64,000 nucleotides of DNA, from assembly GCF_016745255.1 (NCBI RefSeq), contig NZ_JADOEQ010000002.1:62001-126000 (forward strand), in the 5' to 3' direction. The notes under the pieces were generated by a model, which saw only the letters and a list, made by a program, of their open reading frames with translations, was not told the origin of the DNA and searched no databases. This DNA comes from Enterococcus sp. BWR-S5 (GTDB taxonomy: Bacteria; Bacillota; Bacilli; Lactobacillales; Enterococcaceae). Both the position numbers and the translations under genes were made by a program. Shown here in pieces: positions 35,798 through 44,350 of the stretch; the first letter of the stretch is position 1; each line of letters begins with the position of its first letter.

Positions 35798-36442
35798 TTA
35801 CAAATTTACTTTCGAGAACCTGTTTATTGATTTTCTATAGGCAAACAGGTTTGCAAGTCCATAAAGAACCACACCAAACACTAAAATCGGCAGCTGGCGA
35901 AGCTGGTCACTCATTGCAACAGAGTCCAACCACGAAAACTGAGGAATATAAACAACGCCTTCTGCAAAAATCGCAATAACCGTTGCTGCTGTCACCCCAA
36001 CAAGAAACGGTTTGCCTATTTTATAGGCTGTTTTAAAATAGCCAGTTAGAAATAAATAATTGAATGCTGCAAATATCATAAAGCCAAAGCCATAGAAGGC
36101 GACATTTGCTTCAATCCCCACTAAATTGCCATTGGAAAGGAATAACAGGCGCAAAAAGGCAAACGGTAGAGAAATCAGAATCAAGGCTAACTGCGAACAA
36201 ACCACCACCAGCAGCTTCGACTTCACGACATCTGTCTTTTTGATTGGCAAAAAGGCGGTATAGTAAATATCGTTGGTTTCCCTTACATACATGAAATTGA
36301 CAAAGTTTCCGATACAGCTGAAAAGAAAAATCATGGTATATGGGTAAGCCGGTATCAGAATTAGCGGTCCCATCATCGTAAAAACGTATAAGTTAGGGTG
36401 TGCAGCCAACCGCAACTCCTTATAAAGCAGATTAGAAATCAT
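35798..36442 (-). CDS. ABC-2 type transporter permease
   Basis: A 214-aa membrane protein with about six hydrophobic helices. It is the partner of the ATPase gene, which it overlaps by 11 bp. It begins MISNLLYKELRLAAHPNLYVF, typical of ABC-2 permeases of the YhcI/YtrC-like group. The substrate is unknown; such small two-gene systems often export peptides or confer antimicrobial tolerance. GGAGGG precedes the start. Confidence 0.85.
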   Translation of the reverse strand: MISNLLYKELRLAAHPNLYVFTMMGPLILIPAYPYTMIFLFSCIGNFVNFMYVRETNDIYYTAFLPIKKTDVVKSKLLVVVCSQLALILISLPFAFLRLLFLSNGNLVGIEANVAFYGFGFMIFAAFNYLFLTGYFKTAYKIGKPFLVGVTAATVIAIFAEGVVYIPQFSWLDSVAMSDQLRQLPILVFGVVLYGLANLFAYRKSINRFSKVNL

Positions 36443-37178
36443 AGTGCTTGCCCTCCATTCGAATCATAATCTCTTCCAAAGACAAATCATGGGTGTCTTC
36501 CGCTGTTTTCAAGTATTGAAAAGAGTCGATAAATTCAGCTTTAGGTGCTGCCTTGATTAAATGACCATCCTTGATATAGAGAATATCATCCGCACATTTT
36601 TCTAAATCCGATGTAATGTGAGTAGAAAAAAGAATACTCCGTTGTCCTTCTTTTACGATTTGGAGGAAAATTGAAATCAGATCATCACGTGATACCGGGT
36701 CCAGCCCGCTCGTCGGTTCATCAAAAATCAGGAGCTTCGCTTGATGGGATAAGGCTAGCGCGATAGAGTATTTCACCTGCATCCCTGCGGATAGTTCTTT
36801 GACTTTCTTTTCTGAATCTAAAGAAAAGGCAGCGAGATACTTCTGATAAACCGATTCATCCCACTGTGAGTAGAAGCGCTTGGTTACTTTCGTGATGTCT
36901 TTGATTTTCTTTTCCTTATAGAAATCAAAGCTCCCCAGAACGACACCCAACTGCTGTTTACAATATATCTCTTCTGTCAGAAAATTCTTCCCGAACATTT
37001 CGATTTTTCCCTGATTAACTGGCACTAAATTTAAGATAGATTTCAGTGTCGTTGATTTTCCAGCCCCATTCTTCCCAATCAATCCAATAATTTTCCCTTT
37101 TGGAATCGTAAAACTGATGTCACGAATAGCAAAGCTCGGATATTCCTTGGTAATATTTTTCACGTCCAATAATGGCAT
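36432..37178 (-). CDS. ABC transporter ATP-binding protein
   Basis: This 248-aa ATPase has Walker A GLIGKNGAGKSTT, a signature-like LSAGMQVKYSIALAL (LSAGM instead of LSGGQ, common in YtrB/YhcH-type proteins), and Walker B LLIFDEPTSGLDP. The switch histidine is in FSTHI. It sits 1 bp after the XRE-AbrB regulator gene and overlaps the permease gene, forming a three-gene operon. Confidence 0.93.
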   Translation of the reverse strand: MPLLDVKNITKEYPSFAIRDISFTIPKGKIIGLIGKNGAGKSTTLKSILNLVPVNQGKIEMFGKNFLTEEIYCKQQLGVVLGSFDFYKEKKIKDITKVTKRFYSQWDESVYQKYLAAFSLDSEKKVKELSAGMQVKYSIALALSHQAKLLIFDEPTSGLDPVSRDDLISIFLQIVKEGQRSILFSTHITSDLEKCADDILYIKDGHLIKAAPKAEFIDSFQYLKTAEDTHDLSLEEIMIRMEGKHYDF

Positions 37179-37179
37179 C

Positions 37180-37644
37180 TTAGTGCTCCTCCCTGTGTGG
37201 AATGAGTTTATCCACCGCTTCTCCTGTCACGCGGGTAAAGGTTGAATTTTTTAGCATTGCCAGTCCCTCTGTCGCCGGACTTGTATCCCCCAGCACCACT
37301 AGCGTATCACCGGCTTTAATTCCCAATGTGTCTCTTGCCTTCTTCGGAAGAACTACCTGACCACGTTCACCTACAGTAACGACACCGAAAATGTACTTAT
37401 TTACCGGACCAATCGGCATACCGGCCTCTTCCGGATCATGACGAACGAGATCATTCAACGATACCTCATATAAATCAGCCAATGACGCACAATTGATTAG
37501 ATCCGGCATTGTCTCGCCATTTTCCCATTTAGCTACAGCTTGACGAGATACACCTATCTTCTCTGCAATATGCTCCTGAGACCATTTGGTTTTATTTCTT
37601 AAATAGCGCAAATTCACTGCGACAAGATTATTTTGATTATTCAT
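37180..37644 (-). CDS. XRE-AbrB fusion regulator of the ABC operon
   Basis: The 154-aa protein (ATG 37644, AAAGGTG upstream) has a Cro/C1 helix-turn-helix (residues 8-60; WSQEHIAEKIGVSRQAVAKWENG). A SpoVT/AbrB-type swapped-hairpin DNA-binding domain follows (about 88-130; VTVGERGQVVLPKKARDTLGIKAG). Two different DNA-binding domains in one protein suggest bipartite operator recognition. It leads the operon with the ATPase and permease and probably autoregulates it. Confidence 0.9.
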   Translation of the reverse strand: MNNQNNLVAVNLRYLRNKTKWSQEHIAEKIGVSRQAVAKWENGETMPDLINCASLADLYEVSLNDLVRHDPEEAGMPIGPVNKYIFGVVTVGERGQVVLPKKARDTLGIKAGDTLVVLGDTSPATEGLAMLKNSTFTRVTGEAVDKLIPHREEH

Positions 37645-37785
37645 ACTTTTCACACCTTTCTCCATTACTATATCCTACTTCCAGCTTCACGCCTACCAAC
37701 CATCGCTAACAATAATTGTTAACAAAAGTTGCCTGTATTGGGGAACCAATAAATCCAGAGAGAGACACCTCATCCTGAAAGTAAC

Positions 37786-37832
37786 AACAAAAAACAGCTG
37801 TGCAGAAATCCGCTCTTCCTGCGCAGCTGTCT
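37786..37832 (-). terminator. Terminator of the deiminase-family gene
   Basis: ACAGCTGCGCAG and CTGCACAGCTGT pair on the minus strand with a 14-nt loop and are followed by TTTTTTG. It lies 16 bp past the stop codon at 37848. Confidence 0.88.
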
Positions 37833-37847
37833 TCAACCATTTTTTCA

Positions 37848-38825
37848 TTAGTCACGGACCAGAGCCTGTGTCGTACAACGAAAGGACCCGCCGAAAATTC
37901 TTGATACTTGATAATCGATTCCCTCAACCTTGACTCCTTTAGCTTCAATTTGTGGGATGAGCTTCGTAAACGAACGGTCTGTGATATAAACTTTTTCATT
38001 TATAGGCAACCCATTTGTCATCAGTAAAGATGCTTCTCTCAGAGAAACCGGAATAGTGTCCCAGCTCCTCAACTGTTGAGGAATACCATCTAAAAAGGCT
38101 TCCTCACAGACAATCATCAGTCCTTCTTTCAGCAGGCTCAGCGCGCAATCCAAATGTAAGATATGCGGGTGCAATCTCACCGGAACTACGTCATAGTCGA
38201 AATGCTGCAGCAGGCGCTTGAGCCAAAGAATCCCCTCAAAATTACTCGCTAAGCCGGAGTGACCGACAAAGACCGTTTTACCTAAAACAAGAACGTCACC
38301 ACCTTCAATAAAGGGACCGGCTTCACTCATTTCACCAGCTGAAATATCCGGCTGAGGTGCAGAAAAATAATAGCAATCGGCTTCCGCAGCCCATTCTGTC
38401 ACAATCGGACGAATCGGCAAAATTTCATGACGACGGTGCATAAATCTTAAATTTCCTTCTATCAATAAGTTTCCAATCGTAAAGAATGGGTCTCGTGAGA
38501 AGAAGTTGCTGTAGCCGGCACCTGAAGCCTTACCGAGTTCCTTTTCAAAAGGTGTTAATAATCTTGGTCTCAAGACCTCAACACCATAGGATTCCAATAC
38601 CGCTTTCATCGCCTCTTTCTCTTGCTCCCACTGCCTTTGTTTTTGAATGTCAGCTTCTGCTAAATCCAGTCCAGCACTTTCTTTTGCAAGACGTGCATTC
38701 TCTTCTGTCAAAAATGAGTCATCAAACGCAGCTCCTCCCTTTTCTGATGGAAAGCAAAATTGCGATTGTGCCAGAACCACCGAACGCAACGGGGCAAATT
38801 CGCTGACAACATTGACTTTTTTCAT
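37848..38825 (-). CDS. Arginine deiminase / amidinotransferase superfamily enzyme
   Basis: This 325-aa penta-fold enzyme has the guanidine-modifying motifs FSRDPFFTIG, IEGGDVLVLG, a catalytic His-Asp pair in HILHLDCALS and the nucleophile Cys317 in GGSFRCTTQAL. Active-site residues look complete. It is shorter than arginine deiminase (about 410 aa) and closer to amidinotransferases, dimethylargininase or ornithine-forming dihydrolases, so the substrate is a guanidino compound of unknown identity. No arcB or arcC is nearby. AGGAGGG precedes the start. Confidence 0.85.
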   Translation of the reverse strand: MKKVNVVSEFAPLRSVVLAQSQFCFPSEKGGAAFDDSFLTEENARLAKESAGLDLAEADIQKQRQWEQEKEAMKAVLESYGVEVLRPRLLTPFEKELGKASGAGYSNFFSRDPFFTIGNLLIEGNLRFMHRRHEILPIRPIVTEWAAEADCYYFSAPQPDISAGEMSEAGPFIEGGDVLVLGKTVFVGHSGLASNFEGILWLKRLLQHFDYDVVPVRLHPHILHLDCALSLLKEGLMIVCEEAFLDGIPQQLRSWDTIPVSLREASLLMTNGLPINEKVYITDRSFTKLIPQIEAKGVKVEGIDYQVSRIFGGSFRCTTQALVRD

Positions 38826-39026
38826 CCTTGTTCCCTCCTATCAAAGCTTCTCCACATTCAGAATAATGGCAAATAGAGCAAATGTCGACCATAACGTTTG
38901 GCTCTTATACTTCTTCAGATTTTACTGTTTTACAGCCAGATAGCTCCTTCCTAAACGCACATCTCGCAAACTGACATATTGCACATTTTGCTCACCTTAA
39001 GAAAATCTTAAGTCATTTTTTTCCTG

Positions 39027-39054
39027 TTGACTGTTTCTGCTATTTCGCTATAAT
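39027..39054 (+). promoter_or_regulatory. Promoter of the DHA2 efflux gene
   Basis: TTGACT (39027-39032) and TATAAT (39049-39054) are separated by 16 bp. The predicted transcript begins near 39061 and has a leader of about 250 nt before the ATG at 39312, containing a terminator and a hairpin-rich repeat. Upstream, 38826-39026 shows nothing but a small CTTAAG dyad at 38996-39013. Confidence 0.7.
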
Positions 39055-39095
39055 CAACAGTATCGTACAGATAGCACATGTCTTAAATGTGCCGA

Positions 39096-39136
39096 AATAG
39101 AGGCGAGATTCTTAGGAATCTTGTCTCTATTTTTTT
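39096..39136 (+). terminator. Attenuator-like terminator in the efflux gene leader
   Basis: AATAGAGGCGAGATTC pairs with GAATCTTGTCTCTATT (16 bp, two G-U pairs), followed by a run of T. It lies between promoter and gene. A small stem, GCACAT/ATGTGC, sits just before it at 39074-39092. A premature terminator here fits attenuation of a drug-efflux gene. Confidence 0.75.
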
Positions 39137-39256
39137 GTCTAGCTTCCCGAGCTAGCTCTCTTCGACAATAAGACGAGTCAGCCTCATGATAAAAAGCATC
39201 ATGTGTCTGGCTCGAGCTTATTGCTCGAGAGCTGAACGAGCTCGTTCAGCTTTTCT
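39135..39256 (+). repeat. 122-bp inverted repeat, left arm (leader of efflux gene)
   Basis: This arm matches the reverse complement of 41841-41962 over its full length at roughly 93% identity with no gaps. It contains several small hairpins: GAGCTAGCTC, CATGAT/ATCATG, CTCGAG/CTCGAG and the 20-bp palindrome GCTGAACGAGCTCGTTCAGC. It lies directly upstream of the efflux gene, in the same orientation relative to its gene as the right arm. Confidence 0.92.
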
Positions 39257-39311
39257 ACTTGTCTAGCTTTACGAGCAAGCTTTTTTCAAAATAAACAAAG
39301 AGGTGAAAGAA

Positions 39312-40682
39312 ATGAAACAAACAAGATCATTCAATGTGTACCTGGCCATTCTTGCTACCGGTATACTGACATTCAGCGGTGTATTGATTGAAACAGCAAT
39401 GAATGTTACATTCCCCACATTAATCAAGCAATTTACTATCAGTACCGTACAGGTACAATGGGTGACCACGATTTATTTATTGATGATTTCTATTATTGTT
39501 CCGCTGTCTTCTTTCTTAACAAAGAACTACAGCATGAGAAAACTATTTACCAGTGCCATCATTCTCTTTATTCTTGGTGTTGCCATTAATTGTATTCCCA
39601 TTAGTTTTTCCCTGTTGCTTCTCGGTAGAGTTTTTCAAGGAATCGCTACCGGTATTGCTCTACCACTAATGTTTTCGATTATCTTAACAAAAGTACCTAT
39701 CAAAAATAGAGGAATGATGATTGGTGTCGGCACCTTGACAACCTCAATTGCACCAGCATTGGGTCCAACCTATGGCGGATTATTGACCTCTACCAGGGGC
39801 TGGTCTTATATCTATATCTTTTTATTGCCAATACTGGCAGCAGCAGCTCTAGTCGGTTTCTATGCTATACCGGAGGAACCTGTTAAAAAGACAGAACAGC
39901 TCAATCTATCAGCTGCTTTCGCACTTGCTGTGATGTTCAGTTCTCTACTGTTATCCTTCAACTATGTTAAACATCCAGTCTTCTGGCTTATCTTAACCAT
40001 CGGAATCGGAAGTGCGTTTGTCTTCTACGAATGCAACAAAAAACAACCACTATTAAATTTATCAGTCTTTACAAATCAGGCATTTAGGCGCTGTCTGTTT
40101 GGCTTTCTAGTATTTCAAGCCATGCTTTTAGGTGTCTCTTTTATCATTCCTAATTTTATGCAGATTGTTTTTGAGGTACCTGCTTCTCAAGCTGGCGGCA
40201 TGATGTTTCCCGGAGCATTAGTAGGAGCTGTCTTTGCACCAATTTCCGGAAAAATTCTTGACCAGTTAGGTGCAAAAAGACCCGTCCTGATAGGCTTGCT
40301 TCTATCACTTATCGGCTGGGGCTTACTCTCCATTTTGCTAACCGGCGGCATTATTCCTTTGATTATCGCCTGCCACGTCCTTTTTATGGTTGGCCTTGGA
40401 TTAGCCTACAGCAATCTGATGACTGTTGGACTGTCGGCAACTTCCAGTGACAAGCAAAGCGACGGCAATGCTATCTTTAGTACCCTGCAGCAGTTTATTG
40501 GTGCTGTTTCAACAGCCTTTGCCGCCCTCATCATGAATCTTTCACAAAAATCTGCAAGTGATTTGGCAAAAGGGACTAGTGCCGGTGCTAAGCTGACACT
40601 GCTTTGTTTATTCGGATTGCTGCTTCTCAGCTTTGTGGTTCTTTTCATTCAACTCGTTATCCAGCCAAAACGGGCAGTATAG
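39312..40682 (+). CDS. DHA2-type MFS multidrug efflux transporter
   Basis: This 456-aa protein has about 14 hydrophobic segments and the EmrB/QacA-like start FSGVLIETAMNVTFPTLIKQF. It also has the loop motifs VQWVTTIYLLMISIIVPLSSF and LLGRVFQGIATGIALPL. DHA2 carriers use the proton gradient to expel drugs or other amphipathic compounds. ATG 39312 follows GAGGTG at 6 bp. The gene lies downstream of an attenuator and a 122-bp leader repeat, and converges on the Asp-box protein gene. Confidence 0.9.
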   Translation: MKQTRSFNVYLAILATGILTFSGVLIETAMNVTFPTLIKQFTISTVQVQWVTTIYLLMISIIVPLSSFLTKNYSMRKLFTSAIILFILGVAINCIPISFSLLLLGRVFQGIATGIALPLMFSIILTKVPIKNRGMMIGVGTLTTSIAPALGPTYGGLLTSTRGWSYIYIFLLPILAAAALVGFYAIPEEPVKKTEQLNLSAAFALAVMFSSLLLSFNYVKHPVFWLILTIGIGSAFVFYECNKKQPLLNLSVFTNQAFRRCLFGFLVFQAMLLGVSFIIPNFMQIVFEVPASQAGGMMFPGALVGAVFAPISGKILDQLGAKRPVLIGLLLSLIGWGLLSILLTGGIIPLIIACHVLFMVGLGLAYSNLMTVGLSATSSDKQSDGNAIFSTLQQFIGAVSTAFAALIMNLSQKSASDLAKGTSAGAKLTLLCLFGLLLLSFVVLFIQLVIQPKRAV

Positions 40683-40703
40683 GAAGGCTGAACGATTGAC
40701 TTC

Positions 40704-40741
40704 AAAATGAGCCGAAGACTGAACGGTCTTCGGCTCATTTT
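40704..40741. terminator. Bidirectional terminator
   Basis: AAAATGAGCCGAAGAC and GTCTTCGGCTCATTTT form a perfect 16-bp stem with a 6-nt loop, flanked by A and T runs. It serves the convergent efflux and Asp-box genes. Confidence 0.93.
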
Positions 40742-40776
40742 TACTATTTTACTATCATACATTAACACGTTATTTT

Positions 40777-41766
40777 TTAAAGAGAGGTAGCATTCGCATC
40801 CAGTCCATCGGAATCCTCGGTTTCATCTAAAGACGGAATTAACCCTTCCGGTAGAGACTCAAGGATATCTTCAACGGTTGGGATTTCAAAGCCTTCCGGT
40901 TTTTCTTCAGACCAGGTTTTTCCACCATCTGTCGAATACTTCATTTTCCCATCCTCGCCCTTTGCAATTACACTATTTTCAGGAACTTCCAGTCCTTCCG
41001 GTACTTCTTCAGACCAAGTCTCCCCGCCATCTGTCGAATAGACGACCTTTCCATCCTGCAGCTTCATCAAGATTCCTTCTGCCACCGACATCGTAAAGCC
41101 ATTCTCTATCCAATCCTCAATATCCTGTAACGGATCAGACCAGGTTTTTCCACCATCCTCTGAGTATCTCCATTTGCCATTGGACGGATCAAATTCCGAT
41201 ACCTGCTTGCCACCTTCACTTTGCCAAGTGACTGTGCCATCTTTTGCGATATCTACGCCTTCTGGGGCTTCATCAGTCCATGTCTTACCTCCATCAGAAG
41301 AAAATTGCCATGAATCATTCTCCCGTTTCATGATGACATTGTTGCCAGATTCATCAACAAATGGAAACTCAGCAATTTCCCCTTCTGACTTACTGTTCAT
41401 CCCTTTTATTTTGTCAGATTCATAATATAAACGACCGTCATCGCCTTCATAGATACCTTCCGGAGGTGTTTCCGACCAAGTGTCGCCATCATCCGAAGAA
41501 AACTGCCATTTATTATTGTTCCTTCTAATTTTCGTTCCTTCAAGGCTGGCTTTCTTCTCTGCCGATGAAGTCACATTGATTGCCGGAGCAGCAGCCTCCT
41601 CTGCCAAAGCTGTATTTTTCCCTGCATGATAGGCTCCTAGAGCCAGTCCGGCAACTAAGATGACTGCACCGATTCTCACGCCCACAGGTATCTGCTTCAA
41701 TGAACGCCATGTCCGACCAGTGAAGAAGCCTTTATTTTTCTTGCTATTGAATGGTTTGTTTTTCAT
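40777..41766 (-). CDS. Membrane-anchored protein with five Asp-box repeats
   Basis: A 329-aa protein with a basic cytoplasmic start and one membrane helix (about 29-48). An extracytoplasmic region follows with five Asp-box (BNR) motifs of form SxDxGxTW at residues 90-97, 156-163, 202-209, 244-251 and 278-285. Between them are linkers such as EAPEGVDI and EVPEGLEVP. Asp-boxes occur in beta-propellers such as sialidases, but the repeats are short and no sialidase catalytic residues are visible. I expect a small binding or sensing domain. A copy of the 122-bp repeat lies upstream, and a two-component system is transcribed divergently. Confidence 0.85.
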   Translation of the reverse strand: MKNKPFNSKKNKGFFTGRTWRSLKQIPVGVRIGAVILVAGLALGAYHAGKNTALAEEAAAPAINVTSSAEKKASLEGTKIRRNNNKWQFSSDDGDTWSETPPEGIYEGDDGRLYYESDKIKGMNSKSEGEIAEFPFVDESGNNVIMKRENDSWQFSSDGGKTWTDEAPEGVDIAKDGTVTWQSEGGKQVSEFDPSNGKWRYSEDGGKTWSDPLQDIEDWIENGFTMSVAEGILMKLQDGKVVYSTDGGETWSEEVPEGLEVPENSVIAKGEDGKMKYSTDGGKTWSEEKPEGFEIPTVEDILESLPEGLIPSLDETEDSDGLDANATSL

Positions 41767-41840
41767 ATTGATTTCCTCTTTTCCATTAGTTTATTTTCTA
41801 TGTCCACTATATCTATCAAACCTTTAGCGAACCTCTAATT

Positions 41841-41962
41841 AGAAAAGCTGAATGAGCTCGTTCAACTCTCGAGCAATAAGTTCAAGCCAGACACATGATG
41901 CTTTTTATCATGAGGCTCACTTGCCTTATTGTCGAAGAGAGCTAGCTCGGGAAGCTAGACAA
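41841..41962 (-). repeat. 122-bp inverted repeat, right arm (leader of Asp-box gene)
   Basis: This is the reverse-complement partner of 39135-39256. Read toward the Asp-box gene it is the same sequence, starting TTGTCTAGCTTCCCGAGC. The two genes thus share an upstream element, and together the arms bracket a 2.7-kb segment. Confidence 0.92.
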
Positions 41963-42276
41963 GCAAAAAAGCTGAGCAGAGCGGGAATTTCTAAGCAAAG
42001 CTTGTAGGAACAAGAAGCTTTGTATCGAGAATCGAACGAAGTAAGACTCGTAGATACAATTATTCTAAAGCTTGCAAAAAGATTTTTGCCAATGATGATA
42101 AGTTCCAATGATTTTCCTGCTAAGCTTGGAGGCAAGAGAACAAAATTCAGGCTTCATTCAAGTTTGATTGTCTATACTTTCTACGGTACGACTAATTCAT
42201 CCACAGAAATTTAGCAGAATATGGTAGGATAAAGTACATTAAGAAGAAAGAAATTATTTTAAGAGGAGAGCAAAAA
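41963..42276. other. Hairpin-rich control region between Asp-box gene and two-component system
   Basis: No gene is seen. Small inverted repeats are dense: CTTGT/ACAAG (42001-42014), TTGTATC/GATACAA (42019-42059) and several AAGCTT blocks. The promoters of the response regulator gene and of the Asp-box gene must lie here. The response regulator has AGAGGAGAG before its ATG. Confidence 0.6.
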
Positions 42277-42957
42277 ATGAAGCTTCTGTTAGTTGAAGAT
42301 GAAGAAATGATTGCTGAAGCAGTGGCTCAAATGCTGAAAAAGGATGGCTATTCTGTAGATATTGCTGCGGATGGCGAATATGGCTTAGACTGCCTGCTTT
42401 CCGGTATTTATGATATTGCGGTATTAGATATCATGCTGCCGAAAATGGACGGTATCGCTCTGCTAAAGCAGGCGCGCACGCAAGGAATCGATATTCCGAT
42501 ACTGATGCTGACAGCCAAAGGAGAGCTGATGGATCGTGTTGAAGGCTTAAATAGCGGAGCCGATGATTATCTTGGCAAACCATTTCAATACGAGGAACTG
42601 ATTGCCCGTCTGCGAGCCCTTGGGAGAAGAAAAAGCGTCTATCACGAGGACGGTCTTCTGACAGCTGGCGATATCATATTGAATCCGTATACTTGCGTTC
42701 TGACAAAAGAAGAACAGGCAGTCAAGCTAACAAATAAGGAAGCTGCCATTCTGGAAATATTGATTGCCAATCATCCCAAATTATCTACCAAGGAAGGTTT
42801 TATTGAGAAAATCTGGGGCTTTGATTCTGAAGCAGAAGATAAGCATGTGGAGATTCATATTTCGTTACTGCGAAAAAAATTGAAGGAAATCCACAGCGAT
42901 ACACAAATAAAGGTTATCCGCCGCTTGGGTTACCTATTAGAATTTCCAACGAGGTGA
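42277..42957 (+). CDS. Two-component response regulator (OmpR/PhoB family)
   Basis: This 226-aa protein has a receiver domain with the acidic pocket VEDEE, phospho-acceptor Asp51 in VLDIMLPKMDG and the conserved Lys in GKPFQYEEL. A C-terminal winged helix follows (about 130-224; RKKLKEIHSDTQIKVIRRLGYLLE). It is co-transcribed with the kinase 3 bp downstream. The divergent Asp-box gene and the efflux gene with the same leader are plausible targets. Confidence 0.95.
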   Translation: MKLLLVEDEEMIAEAVAQMLKKDGYSVDIAADGEYGLDCLLSGIYDIAVLDIMLPKMDGIALLKQARTQGIDIPILMLTAKGELMDRVEGLNSGADDYLGKPFQYEELIARLRALGRRKSVYHEDGLLTAGDIILNPYTCVLTKEEQAVKLTNKEAAILEILIANHPKLSTKEGFIEKIWGFDSEAEDKHVEIHISLLRKKLKEIHSDTQIKVIRRLGYLLEFPTR

Positions 42958-42960
42958 TGT

Positions 42961-44265
42961 ATGTTAAAAAAATTCCGAAACCGATTAATCCTAATGATTA
43001 TGGGCTTGATTACGATTATTCTGGTCATTGCACTACTTGCCGTTTACACCGTGACCTCACTAAGACTTCAATCAGAAAATGAGGAACGCTTAAATCGTAC
43101 GGAAGAGCTCTATATCACGGATGGCGAGCTGCAATTTGACGATACACTGACGAATGAAACAACCGAGGATGGGCAATTGACCTTTAATCGAATTTCTCCC
43201 GGACTTGGTGTTTATTTCAATATGCTCGTGGACAAGGATGGGCAACTGGTTATGATTGATTCCACCGTCAAGCTCTCACAAAAACAATATGAGAAAGCGG
43301 CACAGCTTGCCTGGAAAAATCAAAAGGGCGGAGTCGTTCAGCTTGCCGATCGAGAATGGCAGTATGCTGTAGCACCCGCCGTTGCTTCTTTGATTACCGA
43401 CCAGAAACAACGAATTAGTCAACAGAAGCCGACCTATCAAATCCGCTTCTTAGACATTACAGATTCAAAAAATGTTTTGGCTTCGTTACGGCGTACCTTG
43501 CTAATCGTTGGTGGACTCCTGCTGATTTTCTTTTCCCTATTGACTGTCTTTTTCTCCAATTATGCAGTCAAACCAATTGCCCAGGCATGGAAGAAGCAGC
43601 AGCAATTCATCACAGATGCTTCGCACGAGCTGAAAACACCACTAAGCATCATTCGGGCAAATACAGATGTACTTTATGCGAACAAATCAGAAAAAATTGA
43701 AGACCAAATCAAATGGGTAGACTATATTTCCAAGGGGACAAAGCGAATGGAGAATTTAGTAAATAGCCTGCTTTATCAGGCACGAGTAGACACAACAGAT
43801 CCTGAACTGACTTTTACCGAAACAGAAATAGCCGAGCTGCTGCAACAGGTATTTGCTTCTTATGAATACCGGTTATCCGTAAAAAATATTTCTCTCGAAA
43901 CAAATGTTACACCTACGATACTGAAAACTGAACCAACACTACTAAAGAAGCTGTTGGAAATCTTAATGGATAATGCGGTGAAATATACCGATAAAGACGG
44001 CATAATTACGGTTCGTCTGCTAGCAGAAAAAAATTCAGTCACAATCCTTGTGAAAAATTCCGGTGAAGGAATCACAGCGGAGCACTTGCCGAAGCTGTTT
44101 GACCGCTTTTATCGGGTCGATGAATCCAGACACAGTGAAAACAGCTATGGATTGGGACTGTCAATTGCTAAAGGGATTACCGAACAATTACGCGGTGACC
44201 TTTCCGTAGAAAGCCAACCCGGAGCATACACATCATTTAAAATTAAGCTGCCGAAAAAAGGGTAG
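42961..44265 (+). CDS. Sensor histidine kinase
   Basis: This 434-aa membrane kinase has helices at about 8-30 and 177-199 enclosing an extracytoplasmic sensor domain of about 145 residues. A HAMP-like linker follows, then HisKA with phospho-acceptor His222 in TDASHELKTPLS. The HATPase region carries the N-box MDNAVKYT and the G-boxes VKNSGEGI and YGLGLSIAKG. It should phosphorylate the response regulator encoded just upstream; GAGGTGATGT precedes the start. The signal is unknown. Confidence 0.94.
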   Translation: MLKKFRNRLILMIMGLITIILVIALLAVYTVTSLRLQSENEERLNRTEELYITDGELQFDDTLTNETTEDGQLTFNRISPGLGVYFNMLVDKDGQLVMIDSTVKLSQKQYEKAAQLAWKNQKGGVVQLADREWQYAVAPAVASLITDQKQRISQQKPTYQIRFLDITDSKNVLASLRRTLLIVGGLLLIFFSLLTVFFSNYAVKPIAQAWKKQQQFITDASHELKTPLSIIRANTDVLYANKSEKIEDQIKWVDYISKGTKRMENLVNSLLYQARVDTTDPELTFTETEIAELLQQVFASYEYRLSVKNISLETNVTPTILKTEPTLLKKLLEILMDNAVKYTDKDGIITVRLLAEKNSVTILVKNSGEGITAEHLPKLFDRFYRVDESRHSENSYGLGLSIAKGITEQLRGDLSVESQPGAYTSFKIKLPKKG

Positions 44266-44297
44266 CAGCCTTTCCAAACAACGAAGAATCACAAAAG

Positions 44298-44349
44298 AAC
44301 AGTCATCCGTAAAGCGCAGCCAATTGTGCGTTACGGATGACTGTTTTTT
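44298..44349. terminator. Terminator between kinase and zinc-ribbon genes
   Basis: AACAGTCATCCGTAA and TTACGGATGACTGTT pair perfectly, with an inner CGCA/TGCG stem, and are followed by TTTT. It lies between convergent genes. Confidence 0.92.
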
Positions 44350-44350
44350 C

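Noticed and set aside
40777-41766. Sialidase
   Set aside because: Asp-boxes are present, but the Arg triad, catalytic Tyr/Glu and FRIP motif of sialidases are not visible.
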